Positions 41,127 through 53,161 of a stretch of DNA of 64,000 nt are shown here, piece by piece (position 1 is the first letter of the stretch; each line of letters starts with the position of its first letter). The stretch is from Pseudomonas sp. LS44 (GTDB lineage Bacteria; Pseudomonadota; Gammaproteobacteria; Pseudomonadales; Pseudomonadaceae). Under the pieces are notes generated by a model. The model had not been told where the DNA came from, did no database searches, and saw nothing but the letters and a program-made list of their open reading frames with translations. The position numbers and the translations under genes are program-made. The stretch is taken from positions 1,612,001 through 1,676,000 of the forward strand of contig NZ_CP102830.1 of assembly GCF_024730785.1 (NCBI RefSeq), written 5' to 3'.

Positions 41127-43046
41127 ATGACCCTGCTCAAGTTCAGCGATGTGTCCCTGGCCTACGGCGCAATGCCGCTGTTGGACAAGGTGTCCTGGCA
41201 AATCGCCCGTGGCGAGCGGGTGTGCATCATCGGCCGTAACGGCACCGGCAAGTCCAGCATGATGAAGCTGGTCAAGGGTGACCAGAAGGCCGATGAAGGG
41301 GCGATCTGGCGTGCCCCTGGACTGAAGATCGGCGAATTGCCGCAAGAATTGCCAGTCGCCGACGAGCGGACCGTGTTCGACGTGGTCGCCCAGGGTCTGG
41401 ACGGCGTTGGCGAACTGCTTGCGCAGTATCATCACCTGAGCCAGAACATTCACTCCGCCGAAGATCTGGACAAGCTCATGCATGTCCAGCAGGACCTCGA
41501 AGCGCGTGACGGCTGGCGTTTGCAGCAACTGGTGGACAGCACCCTGAGTCGCCTGCAGCTGCCGGCCGACAAGACCCTCGCCGAACTGTCCGGCGGTTGG
41601 CGTCGTCGTGTTCTGCTGGCCCAGGCGTTGGTTTCCGAGCCGGATTTGCTGCTCCTCGATGAGCCAACCAACCATCTCGATATCGGGGCGATCGCCTGGC
41701 TGGAAGAGGCGCTGACCGGCTTCCAGGGCGCAGTACTGTTCATCACCCACGACCGTTCCTTCCTGCAGAACCTGGCCACCCGGATCCTCGAGTTGGATCG
41801 CGGTGGTCTGATCGACTGGAATGGCGACTACGCCAGCTTCCTGGTGCACAAGGAAGCCTCCTTGGCGGCTGAAGAAACCGCCAATGCCCTGTTTGACAAG
41901 CGTCTGGCCCAGGAAGAGGTGTGGATACGTCAGGGCATCAAGGCTCGTCGTACCCGTAACGAAGGTCGGGTGCGGGCCTTGAAGGCATTGCGCGTCGAGC
42001 GCAGCGAGCGCCGTGAGCGCACCGGCAAGGCCAATATCCAGCTGGAAACCGCGGACAAGTCCGGCAAGCAGGTCATGGTTCTGGATAACGTCAGCTTCGC
42101 CCACCCGGGCGGCCCGTTCCTGATCAAAGACTTCTCCATGGTCTTGCAGCGCGGCGACCGTATCGGTCTGCTCGGCGCTAACGGCACTGGCAAGACCACC
42201 TTGCTGAAACTCATGCTCGGCGGTTTGCAGCCAACCAACGGCACGGTCGAGGAGGGGACACGCATCGATGTGGCATATTTTGACCAATTGCGGCATCAGC
42301 TGGATCTGGAAAAGACCGTAATCGACAACGTTGCCGAAGGCCGTGACTTCATCGAGATCGACGGCCAAAGCCGGCATGTCCTGAGTTATCTCGGCGATTT
42401 CCTGTTCAGCCCGCAGCGCGCCCGCACGCCAGTCAAGGCGCTATCCGGCGGCGAGCGGGCACGTTTGTTGCTGGCCAAGCTATTCAGTAAGCCAGCCAAC
42501 CTGTTGGTCCTTGACGAGCCGACCAACGACCTCGACGTGGAAACTCTCGAGTTGCTCGAAGAGGTCTTGCTGACCTTCCAAGGTACCGTGTTGATGGTCA
42601 GCCACGACCGAGCCTTCCTCGACAACGTGGTGACCAGCACCTTGGTTTTCGAAGGCGAAGGGCAGGTGCGCGAGTACGTCGGTGGCTATCAGGATTGGCT
42701 GCGTCAGGGTGGTTCTCCACGCTTGCTCGGCGTGGGTGAGAGCAAATCGGGCAAGGCCGAAATGATTGCTCCGGCGCCGGAGCCAGCCACGACAGAGGCT
42801 GTAGTTAGCGAAGTCGTTCCGGCGGCGAAGAAAAAGTTGAGTTACAAGTTGCAGCGCGAGTTGGAGGCTTTACCGGCTCTGATCGAAGCTCAGGAAAACA
42901 AGATCGCAGCGGCGAATGCCGAAATTGCCGATCCGGCTTTCTACCAGCGCCCGGCAGGTGAAACTGGTGGAGCTTTGCAAAAACTGGAAACTTTGCAGCA
43001 TGAACTGGATGCCCTGCTGGAACGCTGGGCCGAACTCGAAGAATAA
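41127..43046 (+). CDS. uup: ABC-F family ATPase Uup
   Basis: The 639-residue protein has two ABC ATPase domains and no transmembrane segment. Walker A sequences are GRNGTGKSS (about residue 36) and GANGTGKTT (about 350); signatures are LSGGWRRR and LSGGERAR; Walker B sequences are LLLLDEPTNHLD and LLVLDEPTNDLD. A charged C-terminal coiled coil (from about 570) is the Uup mark. Uup acts on ribosomes and on branched DNA and limits precise transposon excision. The start at 41127 has CGGAGG just upstream. Confidence 0.92.
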   Translation: MTLLKFSDVSLAYGAMPLLDKVSWQIARGERVCIIGRNGTGKSSMMKLVKGDQKADEGAIWRAPGLKIGELPQELPVADERTVFDVVAQGLDGVGELLAQYHHLSQNIHSAEDLDKLMHVQQDLEARDGWRLQQLVDSTLSRLQLPADKTLAELSGGWRRRVLLAQALVSEPDLLLLDEPTNHLDIGAIAWLEEALTGFQGAVLFITHDRSFLQNLATRILELDRGGLIDWNGDYASFLVHKEASLAAEETANALFDKRLAQEEVWIRQGIKARRTRNEGRVRALKALRVERSERRERTGKANIQLETADKSGKQVMVLDNVSFAHPGGPFLIKDFSMVLQRGDRIGLLGANGTGKTTLLKLMLGGLQPTNGTVEEGTRIDVAYFDQLRHQLDLEKTVIDNVAEGRDFIEIDGQSRHVLSYLGDFLFSPQRARTPVKALSGGERARLLLAKLFSKPANLLVLDEPTNDLDVETLELLEEVLLTFQGTVLMVSHDRAFLDNVVTSTLVFEGEGQVREYVGGYQDWLRQGGSPRLLGVGESKSGKAEMIAPAPEPATTEAVVSEVVPAAKKKLSYKLQRELEALPALIEAQENKIAAANAEIADPAFYQRPAGETGGALQKLETLQHELDALLERWAELEE

Positions 43047-43069
43047 GAATAATAGGTAGGGAGACAGGG

Positions 43070-43756
43070 ATGGCGATTGAGTATCGCATCAGCCTCGATA
43101 GTGGGCACGAGTTGAACTACCGCATTGAGCTGGAGCGGGGTTATGACCGTGAGCGAGCCGAACAAGCACCGGCGTGGGCTCGTCTGGAGCATCAGCAATG
43201 CAGCAATTGTCCGCTCAAGCGCGAGGACTACAGCCATTGCCCGGCCGCCGTCGACTTGCATCGGGTAGTGGAAGATTTCCATGGTTTGCCGGCGTTCAAG
43301 AAGGCCGAATTCTGGGTGCGTACTCCCGAGCGGGAATACAGCAAACAGGCGGGGTTGGAGGAAGGCTTGCGTGCTCTGCTGGGGGTAATCATGGCGACTA
43401 GTGATTGTCCAATGCTGGGAAAACTCAAGCCGATGGCGCACAACCATCTGCCGTTCGCCAGCAATCAGGAGTTTATCCTTCGCGCGGTTTCACTGTATCT
43501 GGCCCGCCAATACTTCAATCAGCGCGAAGGGCGGCGGCCCGATTGGGAGCTCAAGGGGCTGGTGCGTTTGTTCCAGCAGCTGCAGTTAGTCAACCAGGCG
43601 TTCTGGCAGCGAATTCATGACACCTGCGAGGGCGATTCGAACCTCAAGGCCTTCCTGACGTTCTTCTCCATGTCTTCGAGCATGACCTATTCGCTGGAGA
43701 CCCAGCTGCAGAAAATTCGCCCGCTGGTAATGAGTGCAGGTGATTCGCTGGAGTAA
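43070..43756 (+). CDS. Conserved hypothetical protein with cysteine cluster
   Basis: The 228-residue cytoplasmic protein is a conserved neighbour of uup in Pseudomonas, with no assigned function that I know. Residues about 43-57 read QQCSNCPLKREDYSHCP, a C-x2-C-x8-C arrangement that could hold a metal. The rest is mostly helical. It follows uup by 23 bases with GGGAG upstream and ends at a strong hairpin. A redox-sensing or metal-binding role is only a guess. Confidence 0.75.
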   Translation: MAIEYRISLDSGHELNYRIELERGYDRERAEQAPAWARLEHQQCSNCPLKREDYSHCPAAVDLHRVVEDFHGLPAFKKAEFWVRTPEREYSKQAGLEEGLRALLGVIMATSDCPMLGKLKPMAHNHLPFASNQEFILRAVSLYLARQYFNQREGRRPDWELKGLVRLFQQLQLVNQAFWQRIHDTCEGDSNLKAFLTFFSMSSSMTYSLETQLQKIRPLVMSAGDSLE

Positions 43757-43786
43757 GGCGAGCCGCCTTTGGAAACGGCTCGCCGT
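43757..43786. terminator. Bidirectional terminator hairpin
   Basis: GGCGAGCCG (43757-43765) pairs with CGGCTCGCC (43776-43784), a 9-base stem with a 10-base loop, between convergent genes. There is no long T-run. Confidence 0.65.
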
Positions 43787-43790
43787 TAGC

Positions 43791-44231
43791 TTACTCGGGC
43801 TTTTTCAGGCGTACGGCCAATACGTCGCAAGGCGCACCATGCAGCACGTCGTTGGCCGTCGAGCCGAGGAGTAAGGCAAGCCCATGGCGGCCATGGCTGC
43901 CCACGACGATCAGGTCGCAACCTTGCTCTGTGGCGAGCCGATGGATTTCCTGGCGCGGTTGGCCGTAGACCAGATGGCGGTTGTCAGCACCCAGTTGCGG
44001 ATAGCGGCCGGCAAAGGTATTCAGCCGTTCGCGAGCCTGGTCGAACTGCTGTTGTTGAAGCATCGATAAATCCATCGGTACATCACCACCAAACGCCATC
44101 GCCATCGGCTCGACGATGTGTACCAACGACAGCTTGGCCTGGCTGCTGATGGCAAGTTCCTGGGCGCGTTGCATGACCGGGTGACATTCTTCCGACAGGT
44201 CGATGGCGATCAGAATGTGCTGGTAGGGCAT
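43791..44231 (-). CDS. Universal stress protein (UspA family)
   Basis: The 146-residue protein has the Usp fold: HILIAIDLSEE at the start and the ATP-binding G-x2-G-x9-G(S/T) run GSHGRHGLALLLGSTAN near residues 110-126. It probably binds ATP and helps stress survival, as in P. aeruginosa stationary or anaerobic conditions; the precise role is unknown. The start at 44231 follows AGGAG. It converges with the preceding conserved gene. Confidence 0.9.
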   Translation of the reverse strand: MPYQHILIAIDLSEECHPVMQRAQELAISSQAKLSLVHIVEPMAMAFGGDVPMDLSMLQQQQFDQARERLNTFAGRYPQLGADNRHLVYGQPRQEIHRLATEQGCDLIVVGSHGRHGLALLLGSTANDVLHGAPCDVLAVRLKKPE

Positions 44232-44312
44232 GAGATGACTCCTGAGGTGAACGATGAACTTAAGTATGGCCGTCCTGGCCGTTTGCCGCGATTTCCCTGT
44301 GAGATATAGCTT

Positions 44313-44750
44313 ATGACCTGGTGGATAGTGATATTGCTCACGATGGCGGCGCTCAGTCCGCTGGCCTGGTTGCGGCCTTCGCGCCGTCAGGGCCGCCAGA
44401 TTACCGTGCGCTTGGAAGCGCGACGTCGTGGGCTGGGGATGCAATTGGTGTCGCAGGAATGGCCACATTGGTTGGCGCTGCAGCCGCCGAGCCCATGCGC
44501 CCAATACCACCGCCCGCGTCGCGCGGGAAAGGTCGATAGCTGGAGCTATTGGCAATTGGCGCCTGGTCAGTGGGTCAATCAATGGCGTGAGCCCTGCACC
44601 GACACGCGCTTGAACGAGCATTTCGAGACTTTGCCAGCGGATGTCTTTAAGGCGGAGGCGGACCGGCAAATGGTTGCGTTGTACTGGGGTGAGGGGAGCG
44701 AAGAGGGCGCTTTGCAGCGCATCGCAGCGGCCTTGCAGGGGCTGGCATAA
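44313..44750 (+). CDS. Hypothetical protein with N-terminal membrane anchor
   Basis: The 145-residue product starts with a transmembrane helix (about residues 3-20) and a basic cytoplasmic stretch (RPSRRQGRQ). A small mixed domain rich in Trp (WPHWLALQ, WSYWQLAPGQWVNQW) follows. I do not recognise a family. A gene at this place, next to the universal stress gene, is conserved in Pseudomonas. Its divergent position may mean shared control with that gene. Confidence 0.7.
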   Translation: MTWWIVILLTMAALSPLAWLRPSRRQGRQITVRLEARRRGLGMQLVSQEWPHWLALQPPSPCAQYHRPRRAGKVDSWSYWQLAPGQWVNQWREPCTDTRLNEHFETLPADVFKAEADRQMVALYWGEGSEEGALQRIAAALQGLA

Positions 44751-44756
44751 AGCAAG

Positions 44757-44782
44757 AAAAAGCCCGATGCGAACATCGGGCT
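44757..44782 (-). terminator. Terminator of the exported-protein gene
   Basis: AGCCCGATG/CATCGGGCT with a 4-base loop (CGAA). On the minus strand it is followed by TTTTTCTT, so it terminates the leftward gene at 44822; it can also stop the rightward gene. Confidence 0.85.
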
Positions 44783-44821
44783 TCAAGTGGCCAGGCAGGC
44801 CGGTAATCGCTGAATTACTGC

Positions 44822-45634
44822 TTAGAGCTGGGCTACTGAGTACTGCGCGGAGACGGCTTCCAATCCTTCGATGATGCGATCTGAGTACTTATTGACCAGG
44901 AAGGGTACGCTTTTCTCGTTGTAGTTTTGCAGGGATTTTTCGATATAGCGCCATTTGGTGCCGATATTTTCCAGTGCCTGATTGATCTGCGCGGTGTTTT
45001 GCGGGGCCTTTTCCATGCTGTTGAGCTTCTCGGAAAACGTCTTGACCAATTCTTCGATGGGCGTCGCTCCCTCTGCACTGCCATAGAACGAGCCGCCAAC
45101 CGACGCGCTGCGCGAGGCGTAATCGACCGCGATGGTCTGCATCAATACGCTTTGTTCACGGCTTTGTTGAGTCAGCGGCGGTACTTGCACCGCACCTTCT
45201 TGCTGAATTTTTTTGTACAGCTCGGTGCTCAGCTCAAGCAGCTGTTGATTACGCGCGGCGAGATCGGCAATCGGCTGTAGATCGGTAAAGCCGTCACTCT
45301 TCAATGTGCTTACCAGACCCTGGAGTTCACTTTCGTAGGCCTGCCATTGACTGTCGAGCTGACCGCGTAGGGCTTGGGAAGAGTCTCCAGGCATCTCACC
45401 GATTGCTTTGAGTTGTGTGTCCGCTTGCTGTAGCGACGCCTCGATCATTCGCGCGTAACGCTGATCGCCTTCCATGCCGTTGTACATATAGAAGTCGCCC
45501 AGGGTCTTCTGGGCGGCGAGGCGGACTTGATGCAGTTTCAGTAAGTCGTCGGCCGGCGCGGCAAAGGCGCTGGAAGCGCTGGCATACAGCAAGACGCTGA
45601 GCGAAAGAGTGCGCACGCATAGGCGTATTGTCAT
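44822..45634 (-). CDS. Hypothetical exported helical protein
   Basis: The 270-residue product has a signal peptide (about residues 1-26, cut after AFA) and a mostly helical mature part. I recognise no domain. Its last 40 residues align without gaps with the end of the exported protein at 22854 (aromatic KWRYI against RYRFV, then VNKYSDRIIEGLEAV against VDRYLGQNMARLDAL). The start at 45634 has GGAG upstream. A strong terminator follows. It belongs to the conserved core gene order, whereas the paralogue lies in the catabolic cluster. Confidence 0.7.
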   Translation of the reverse strand: MTIRLCVRTLSLSVLLYASASSAFAAPADDLLKLHQVRLAAQKTLGDFYMYNGMEGDQRYARMIEASLQQADTQLKAIGEMPGDSSQALRGQLDSQWQAYESELQGLVSTLKSDGFTDLQPIADLAARNQQLLELSTELYKKIQQEGAVQVPPLTQQSREQSVLMQTIAVDYASRSASVGGSFYGSAEGATPIEELVKTFSEKLNSMEKAPQNTAQINQALENIGTKWRYIEKSLQNYNEKSVPFLVNKYSDRIIEGLEAVSAQYSVAQL

Positions 45635-46092
45635 GGGAACTGCTCCATGTTGCCCGCAGGCTTGTTGTTTTCTTGCCAAGTAGTGGCATTTTGGGACGAA
45701 TGTACCCGTCGTTAAACGGTTTGGCTAGAAGCGTGCGCTGGTACGCAATCCGCGAACTGCCAGGGCTGGAGAGGATAATTGGCGACCTTTATACGATGCT
45801 ATTAGTTGGGCGGGGCGGTCAGCACTCTCCGTGGTCATACAGGTCACTGCTTTGGGTGGGCGCTAATTGACAACCGGGCGCTTTTCCACGAATGTGTGCG
45901 CACCCAATCAAACGGGCGTATGAAATGAGTGTTTGCCTGCGTGCGACGCCGTTTCAGCCGTAACCCGAATATCGCGTCGGCGGGTGTGCCGGGCTCATCG
46001 GGGCTATCCTCGAAGGCTCTGCAATGGGGTTGCCCCGTTGCTTCAGGCGTCTGACGTGTACTGTTCAGCTTCCATACCGTGGAGATCAGTTG
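45635..46092. other. Divergent region upstream of fadB
   Basis: About 460 bases with no gene that I can support. It must contain the fadBA promoter and the promoter of the leftward exported-protein gene. I found no PsrA site with the accepted spacing here. Confidence 0.5.
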
Positions 46093-48240
46093 ATGATTTA
46101 CGAAGGTAAAGCCATCACGGTTAAGGCTCTTGAGAGTGGCATCGTCGAATTGAATTTCGACCTCAAGGGTGAGTCCGTCAACAAATTCAACCGTCTGACC
46201 CTGGCCGATCTGCGCCAGTCGGTAGACGCCATCAAGGCCGACGGTTCGATCAAGGGCGTGATTGTCACCAGTGGCAAAGACGTGTTCATCGTCGGCGCCG
46301 ATATCAGTGAATTCACTGAAAATTTCAAGCTGTCGGATGAAGAGCTGGTTGCGGGTAACCTCGAAGCCAACAAGATCTTCAGCGACTTCGAAGACCTCAA
46401 TGTTCCGACCGTAGTCGCCGTCAACGGCATCGCCCTCGGTGGCGGTTTCGAGATGTGTCTGGCTGCGGATTACCGCGTCATGGCCGAGCGTGCCGTGGTT
46501 GGTCTGCCTGAAGTCAAACTGGGCATCTATCCCGGTTTCGGCGGCACCGTGCGCCTGCCGCGCGTGATCGGTACCGACAACGCCATCGAGTGGATTGCTT
46601 CCGGTAAGGAAAACAAGGCCGCCGACGCGCTGGTAATTGGCGCTGTGGATGCAGTGGTCAAGGCCGACAAACTCAAGGAAGCCGCTCTGGACCTGGTCAA
46701 GCGCGCCATTTCCGGCGAGCTGGATTACAAAGCCAAGCGTCAACCGAAGCTGGAAAAGATCAAGCTCAATGCCATCGAGCAGATGATGGCGTTCGAAACC
46801 TCGAAAGGTTTCGTCGCCGGCCAGGCGGGCCCGAACTACCCGGCGCCGGTCGAAGCGATCAAAACCATTCAGAAAGCCGCCAACTTCGGTCGCGACAAAG
46901 CGCTGGAAGTGGAAGCCAATGGTTTCGTCAAACTGGCCAAGACTTCGGTCGCGGACAGCCTGATCGGCCTGTTCCTGAACGATCAGGAACTGAAGAAAAA
47001 AGCCAAGCAGCACGACGAAATCGCACGTGATGTGAAGCTGGCCGCCGTACTGGGTGCTGGGATCATGGGTGGCGGTATCGCCTACCAGTCCGCGTCCAAA
47101 GGCACGCCGATTCTGATGAAGGATATCCGTGAAGACGGTATCCAGATGGGCCTGAACGAAGCATCCAAGCTGCTCGGCAAGCGTGTCGAGAAAGGCCGCA
47201 TGACTCCGGCGAAGATGGCCGAAGCCCTCAACGCCATTCGCCCGACCATGTCCTACGGTGATTTCGGCAACGTCGACCTCGTCGTCGAAGCCGTGGTCGA
47301 GAATCCGAAGGTCAAGCAAGCGGTGCTGGCTGAAGTGGAAGGCGTGGTGGGTGAGAACACCATCCTCGCATCCAACACTTCGACCATTTCCATCAGCCTG
47401 CTGGCCAAAGCCCTCAAGCGTCCGGAAAACTTCGTCGGCATGCACTTCTTCAACCCGGTGCACATGATGCCGCTGGTTGAAGTTATTCGCGGCGAGAAGT
47501 CCAGCGATGTGGCCGTGGCCACCACCGTTGCCTACGCCAAGAAAATGGGCAAGAACCCGATCGTGGTCAACGACTGCCCGGGCTTCCTGGTCAACCGCGT
47601 ACTGTTCCCGTACTTCGGCGGCTTCTCCAAGCTGCTGTCCTTCGGTGTCGACTTCGTGCGCATCGACAAGGTGATGGAGAAGTTCGGCTGGCCTATGGGC
47701 CCGGCTTATCTGTCCGACGTGGTCGGTATCGACACCGGCCATCATGGCCGCGACGTCATGGCTGAAGGCTTCCCGGACCGTATGGCCGTGGAAGGCAAGA
47801 CGGCCGTCGACGTGATGTACGAAGCCAATCGTCTGGGTCAGAAAAACGGCAAAGGTTTCTACGCTTACGAGATGGACAAGCGTGGCAAGCCGAAGAAAGT
47901 GCAGGATCCAGCCGCCTACGAGCTGCTCAAGTCGATCGTCACCGAACAGCGTGAAGTGACCGACGAGGACATCATCAATTTCATGATGATTCCGCTGTGC
48001 CTGGAAACTGTTCGTTGCCTGGAAGACGGCATCGTCGAAACCGCTGCCGAGGCCGATATGGGCCTGATCTACGGCATCGGCTTCCCGCTCTTCCGCGGTG
48101 GTGCACTGCGTTACATCGACAGCGTCGGTGTAGCCGAATTCGTCGCCCTGGCCGACAAATATGCCGAGCTGGGTGCGCTGTACTACCCGACCGCCAAGCT
48201 TCGCGAAATGGCCAAAAACGGCCAGAAGTTTTTCGGTTAA
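46093..48240 (+). CDS. fadB: Fatty acid oxidation complex subunit alpha
   Basis: The 715-residue protein joins an enoyl-CoA hydratase/isomerase domain (residues 1-190, with [16 protein letters not shown] and [16 protein letters not shown]) to a 3-hydroxyacyl-CoA dehydrogenase domain (from about 310, NAD site [12 protein letters not shown], catalytic-histidine region [12 protein letters not shown]). It hydrates and oxidises acyl-CoA intermediates in beta-oxidation. The start at 46093 gives the standard [11 protein letters not shown]-terminus with GGAG upstream. fadA follows 30 bases later; the two subunits form an alpha2beta2 complex. PsrA, encoded in this window, is a known regulator of this operon in P. 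aeruginosa. Confidence 0.96.
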   Translation: MIYEGKAITVKALESGIVELNFDLKGESVNKFNRLTLADLRQSVDAIKADGSIKGVIVTSGKDVFIVGADISEFTENFKLSDEELVAGNLEANKIFSDFEDLNVPTVVAVNGIALGGGFEMCLAADYRVMAERAVVGLPEVKLGIYPGFGGTVRLPRVIGTDNAIEWIASGKENKAADALVIGAVDAVVKADKLKEAALDLVKRAISGELDYKAKRQPKLEKIKLNAIEQMMAFETSKGFVAGQAGPNYPAPVEAIKTIQKAANFGRDKALEVEANGFVKLAKTSVADSLIGLFLNDQELKKKAKQHDEIARDVKLAAVLGAGIMGGGIAYQSASKGTPILMKDIREDGIQMGLNEASKLLGKRVEKGRMTPAKMAEALNAIRPTMSYGDFGNVDLVVEAVVENPKVKQAVLAEVEGVVGENTILASNTSTISISLLAKALKRPENFVGMHFFNPVHMMPLVEVIRGEKSSDVAVATTVAYAKKMGKNPIVVNDCPGFLVNRVLFPYFGGFSKLLSFGVDFVRIDKVMEKFGWPMGPAYLSDVVGIDTGHHGRDVMAEGFPDRMAVEGKTAVDVMYEANRLGQKNGKGFYAYEMDKRGKPKKVQDPAAYELLKSIVTEQREVTDEDIINFMMIPLCLETVRCLEDGIVETAAEADMGLIYGIGFPLFRGGALRYIDSVGVAEFVALADKYAELGALYYPTAKLREMAKNGQKFFG

Positions 48241-49446
<1,206 letters not shown>

Positions 49447-49462
49447 CGCGCAACGAGGTGTG

Positions 49463-49489
49463 AAAGCCGGGGCCGAGTGCCCCGGTTTT
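49463..49489 (+). terminator. Terminator of fadBA
   Basis: CCGGGG and CCCCGG pair around a CCGAGTG loop and four T follow, 17 bases after the fadA stop codon. Confidence 0.85.
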
Positions 49490-49532
49490 CATTTCTGCTC
49501 GTTTTTAATATTCCGCCGTTTGGATACTCAGC

Positions 49533-49769
49533 ATGTCATTGCAGCCCGGTCTATATCGTCATTACAAGGGCCCCGAATACCGCGTCATCGGTACCGCGCG
49601 CCATTCCGAAACCGAGGAAGAGCTGGTGGTTTACCAGGCGTTATATGGCGAGTACGGCTTGTGGGTGCGGCCGCTGAGTATGTTCTGCGGGACCCTGGAA
49701 GTGGACGGTTGCACCATTCAGCGCTTTGCTCTGGTACAAGCCGAACCTGACTTGTTCGCGCGGCCCTGA
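49533..49769 (+). CDS. DUF1653 domain protein
   Basis: The 78-residue protein matches DUF1653 over its whole length: [43 protein letters not shown]. This small beta-rich family is widespread, and its function is unknown. It lies between fadA and topA, as in other Pseudomonas genomes. Confidence 0.87.
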   Translation: MSLQPGLYRHYKGPEYRVIGTARHSETEEELVVYQALYGEYGLWVRPLSMFCGTLEVDGCTIQRFALVQAEPDLFARP

Positions 49770-49881
49770 GAGTCGACCGGGCAAGCCCTGCGCTTGACCT
49801 TGCCTCAGTCGCCACTATATATAGCGGTGCCGCTTCAGACACCCCGCCTTTAATTTCTTAAATTCAGGAACTTTCCGATCC

Positions 49882-52491
49882 ATGGGCAAATCGCTGGTCA
49901 TCGTGGAATCCCCGGCCAAGGCCAAGACCATCAACAAGTATCTGGGTAACCAGTACGTGGTGAAGTCGAGCATCGGCCATATCCGTGACCTGCCTACCAG
50001 CGGTTCGGCCAGTGCCAGCAAAGAGCCAGCCAAGCGCGGCAAGGCTGCTGCAGGCGAGGCACCGGTGCTGTCGCCCAAGGAAAAAGCCAAGCGCCAGTTG
50101 TTCACGCGCATGGGCGTCGATCCCGAGCATGGCTGGAAAGCCAAGTACGAGATCCTGCCTGGCAAGGAAAAGGTGATCGAGGAATTGCGCCGCCTGGCCA
50201 AGGATGCCGACACCATCTATCTCGCAACCGACTTGGATCGCGAAGGGGAGGCCATCGCTTGGCACCTGCGCGAAGCCATTGGTGGCGATGACAGCCGCTA
50301 CAAGCGCGTGGTGTTCAACGAAATCACCAAGAAGGCGATCCAGGAAGCGTTCTCGCAACCGGGCGAGCTGGATATCAACCGGGTCAATGCCCAGCAGGCG
50401 CGACGCTTCCTCGATCGCGTGGTGGGCTACATGGTTTCCCCTCTGCTGTGGCAGAAGATCGCCCGCGGCCTTTCCGCCGGCCGCGTGCAGTCGGTAGCGG
50501 TGAAGCTGGTCGTCGAGCGCGAGAAAGAAATTCGCGCGTTCGTGCCTGAGGAATACTGGGAGATCCATGCGGATCTGGGCACGGCCAAGGGCGCCAACGT
50601 GCGCTTCGAAGTCGCTCGGCAAAATGGCGAAGCCTTCAAACCGCTGAATGAGTCTCAGGCCACCGCCGCGCTGGAGAAGCTCAAGGCGTCCAGCTATAGC
50701 GTGATCAAACGCGAAGACAAGCCGACCAGCAGCAAGCCTTCCGCACCTTTTATCACCTCCACGTTGCAGCAAGCGGCGAGTAACCGCCTCGGCTTCGGCG
50801 TGAAGAAGACCATGATGATGGCCCAGCGTCTCTATGAGGCCGGCTATATCACCTATATGCGTACCGACTCGACCAACCTCTCGGCCGATGCCGTGAGCAT
50901 GGTGCGTGACTTCATCGAGGGGGAGTTCGGCAAGAAATACCTGCCCGCTAACCCGAACGTGTACAGCAGCAAGGAAGGCGCGCAGGAAGCGCACGAAGCG
51001 ATTCGCCCGTCCGACGTCAACCTCAAACCGACCCAGTTGACCGGCATGGAGCGCGATGCCGAGCGCCTGTACGACCTGATCTGGCGCCAATTTGTCGCTT
51101 GCCAGATGCCACCGGCGGAATATCTGTCCACCAGTGTCAGTGTTAAGGCCAGTGAATTCGAATTGCGCGCCAAAGGCCGCATCCTCAAGTTCGACGGTTA
51201 TACCCGTGCCTTGCCGCAGCAGAGCAAGCCTGGCGATGACGACGTGCTGCCAGAAATGGATCAGGGCGAAGCGCTCAAACTGCTCAAGCTCGATCCCAGT
51301 CAGCACTTCACCAAGCCGCCGGCGCGTTACTCCGAAGCTAGCCTGGTCAAGGAGTTGGAAAAGCGCGGCATCGGTCGCCCATCGACGTACGCGGCAATCA
51401 TCTCGACCATTCAGGATCGCGGTTATGTCGCGGTGCAGAATCGCCGTTTCTATTCCGAGAAGATGGGCGATATCGTCACCGAGCGCTTGAGCGAAAGCTT
51501 CTCGCACCTGATGGATTACGGCTTCACCGCCGGCATGGAAGAGCATCTTGACGACGTCGCCCAAGGCGAGCGTGACTGGAAGCATGTGCTCGACGAGTTC
51601 TATGGCGACTTCAAGAAGAAGCTTGAACTGGCGGAAACCAGCGACACCGGCATGCGTGCCAATCAGCCGACGTTGACCGACATCGCCTGTAAGGATTGTG
51701 GTCGGCCGATGATGATTCGCACCGCTTCCACCGGCGTATTCCTGGGTTGTTCGGGTTATGCGTTGCCGCCGAAAGAGCGCTGCAAGGCGACTGTCAATCT
51801 GATCCCGGGCGATGAAGTTGCGGCGGATGACGAGGGTGAATCCGAGTCGCGCGTGCTGCTCGGCAAGCATCGTTGCCCGATCTGCAGCACGGCGATGGAT
51901 GCCTATCTGCTCGATGAGAAGCGCAAGCTGCATATCTGCGGCAACAACCCCGATTGTGCGGGTTACGAAATCGAAGAAGGTCAGTACCGCATCAAGGGTT
52001 ATGAAGGCCCGAGTCTGGAATGCGACAAGTGCGGTAGTGCAATGCAGTTGAAGACCGGGCGTTTCGGCAAGTTCTTCGGTTGCACCAATACCGAGTGCAA
52101 GAACACCCGCAAACTGCTGAAGAGCGGTGAAGCTGCGCCACCGAAGATCGACCCGGTCAAAATGCCGGAGCTCAAGTGTGAAAAGGTCAACGACACCTAC
52201 GTGCTACGAGACGGGGCTTCCGGTTTGTTCCTGGCGGCCAGCCAATTCCCGAAGAATCGGGAGACGCGGGCGCCATTGGTACTGGAACTGATCCCGCATA
52301 AAGATGAGCTGGATTCGAAGTACCACTTCCTCTTGGAAGCGCCGAAAAAAGATCCGGAAGGGCGACCGGCAGTCATCCGCTTCAGCCGCAAGACCAAAGA
52401 GCAATACGTGCAATCCGAGGTCGATGGCAAGCCGACCGGTTGGCGTGCCTTCTACAGCAATGGCGCCTGGAAAGTCGAAGACAAGCGCTAG
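49882..52491 (+). CDS. topA: DNA topoisomerase I
   Basis: The 869-residue type IA topoisomerase starts with the TOPRIM domain ([18 protein letters not shown], and the acidic [13 protein letters not shown]). It has the active-site tyrosine Y325 in [12 protein letters not shown] and ends with C-terminal zinc-ribbon repeats (C-x2-C pairs near residues 609, 671 and 715), the last followed by a topoisomerase C-domain. It relaxes negative supercoils. The length is normal for Pseudomonas TopA. Confidence 0.97.
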   Translation: MGKSLVIVESPAKAKTINKYLGNQYVVKSSIGHIRDLPTSGSASASKEPAKRGKAAAGEAPVLSPKEKAKRQLFTRMGVDPEHGWKAKYEILPGKEKVIEELRRLAKDADTIYLATDLDREGEAIAWHLREAIGGDDSRYKRVVFNEITKKAIQEAFSQPGELDINRVNAQQARRFLDRVVGYMVSPLLWQKIARGLSAGRVQSVAVKLVVEREKEIRAFVPEEYWEIHADLGTAKGANVRFEVARQNGEAFKPLNESQATAALEKLKASSYSVIKREDKPTSSKPSAPFITSTLQQAASNRLGFGVKKTMMMAQRLYEAGYITYMRTDSTNLSADAVSMVRDFIEGEFGKKYLPANPNVYSSKEGAQEAHEAIRPSDVNLKPTQLTGMERDAERLYDLIWRQFVACQMPPAEYLSTSVSVKASEFELRAKGRILKFDGYTRALPQQSKPGDDDVLPEMDQGEALKLLKLDPSQHFTKPPARYSEASLVKELEKRGIGRPSTYAAIISTIQDRGYVAVQNRRFYSEKMGDIVTERLSESFSHLMDYGFTAGMEEHLDDVAQGERDWKHVLDEFYGDFKKKLELAETSDTGMRANQPTLTDIACKDCGRPMMIRTASTGVFLGCSGYALPPKERCKATVNLIPGDEVAADDEGESESRVLLGKHRCPICSTAMDAYLLDEKRKLHICGNNPDCAGYEIEEGQYRIKGYEGPSLECDKCGSAMQLKTGRFGKFFGCTNTECKNTRKLLKSGEAAPPKIDPVKMPELKCEKVNDTYVLRDGASGLFLAASQFPKNRETRAPLVLELIPHKDELDSKYHFLLEAPKKDPEGRPAVIRFSRKTKEQYVQSEVDGKPTGWRAFYSNGAWKVEDKR

Positions 52492-52567
52492 ACGCTATCG
52501 GATAAACGCGCGTTGAGGCTTTGCCCGCGCGCGTATAGTGAATGCCTCTACTTGGAGGGCGCTGCAG

Positions 52568-53089
52568 ATGGCCCATGAGTTGTATACCCGCACTAACCAG
52601 AAACTGTATTTCGCAGGCCTGGCGCTGAATAGCTGGCGGCAGGCGCAAGAGGGGCGGGCAATGAATGCCCAGGCCCTGATTCATGCCGAGCGCGAAGCAT
52701 CGCTGTTCCATCTATACGGCGCGTTGCTTGGCCTGTGTCATGAGATTGCCGGTTACTACCGGTTGCCGCAGAGCCATGTGCCACGTGCCGAGCTGTTTCT
52801 GACGTCCGAGGTGCTGAATCAGGCACCGAGTCCGGAACTGGCTGAATTGGTAGAGCTCGCGCAGCAGTCGGAAACGTGGCTGGCGCGGCTGTTGGCTGCC
52901 TATGCGGCTTTGTTCCAGCCTCCGCATGAGCCTAAAAAGACCAAGGTTGATCCAACGTTGCCGCTGATCACTGCGGTTAGCTTGGAAGACGAGGCGCCCC
53001 CGGCCTTGGCCCTCGAAGAGCTGGAAGAATGGCGTCAGCAGCTGAAAATCCTGGCGCTGCGGTTTCGTGAGTCCCTCAGTGAATGCTGA
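52568..53089 (+). CDS. Conserved hypothetical protein (DUF6586-like)
   Basis: The 173-residue helical cytoplasmic protein starts AHELYTRTNQKLYFAGLAL. A gene of this kind lies after topA throughout Pseudomonas; I believe it corresponds to the family catalogued as DUF6586, with unknown function. The ATG at 52568 has GGAGG nine bases upstream, which decides the start over an earlier in-frame GTG. Confidence 0.75.
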   Translation: MAHELYTRTNQKLYFAGLALNSWRQAQEGRAMNAQALIHAEREASLFHLYGALLGLCHEIAGYYRLPQSHVPRAELFLTSEVLNQAPSPELAELVELAQQSETWLARLLAAYAALFQPPHEPKKTKVDPTLPLITAVSLEDEAPPALALEELEEWRQQLKILALRFRESLSEC

Positions 53090-53161
53090 GCCACTCGGCG
53101 TACGGACTAGGGAAGAGCCTCGTTCGGCTGATACAATTTCGGCCTTTTTTCGGAGGTTCTG

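Noticed and set aside
45713..45723. PsrA-like sequence TAAACGGTTTG upstream of fadB
   Set aside because: The half-sites are separated by one base instead of two to four, and it lies 370 bases from fadB, so it was not listed as an operator.
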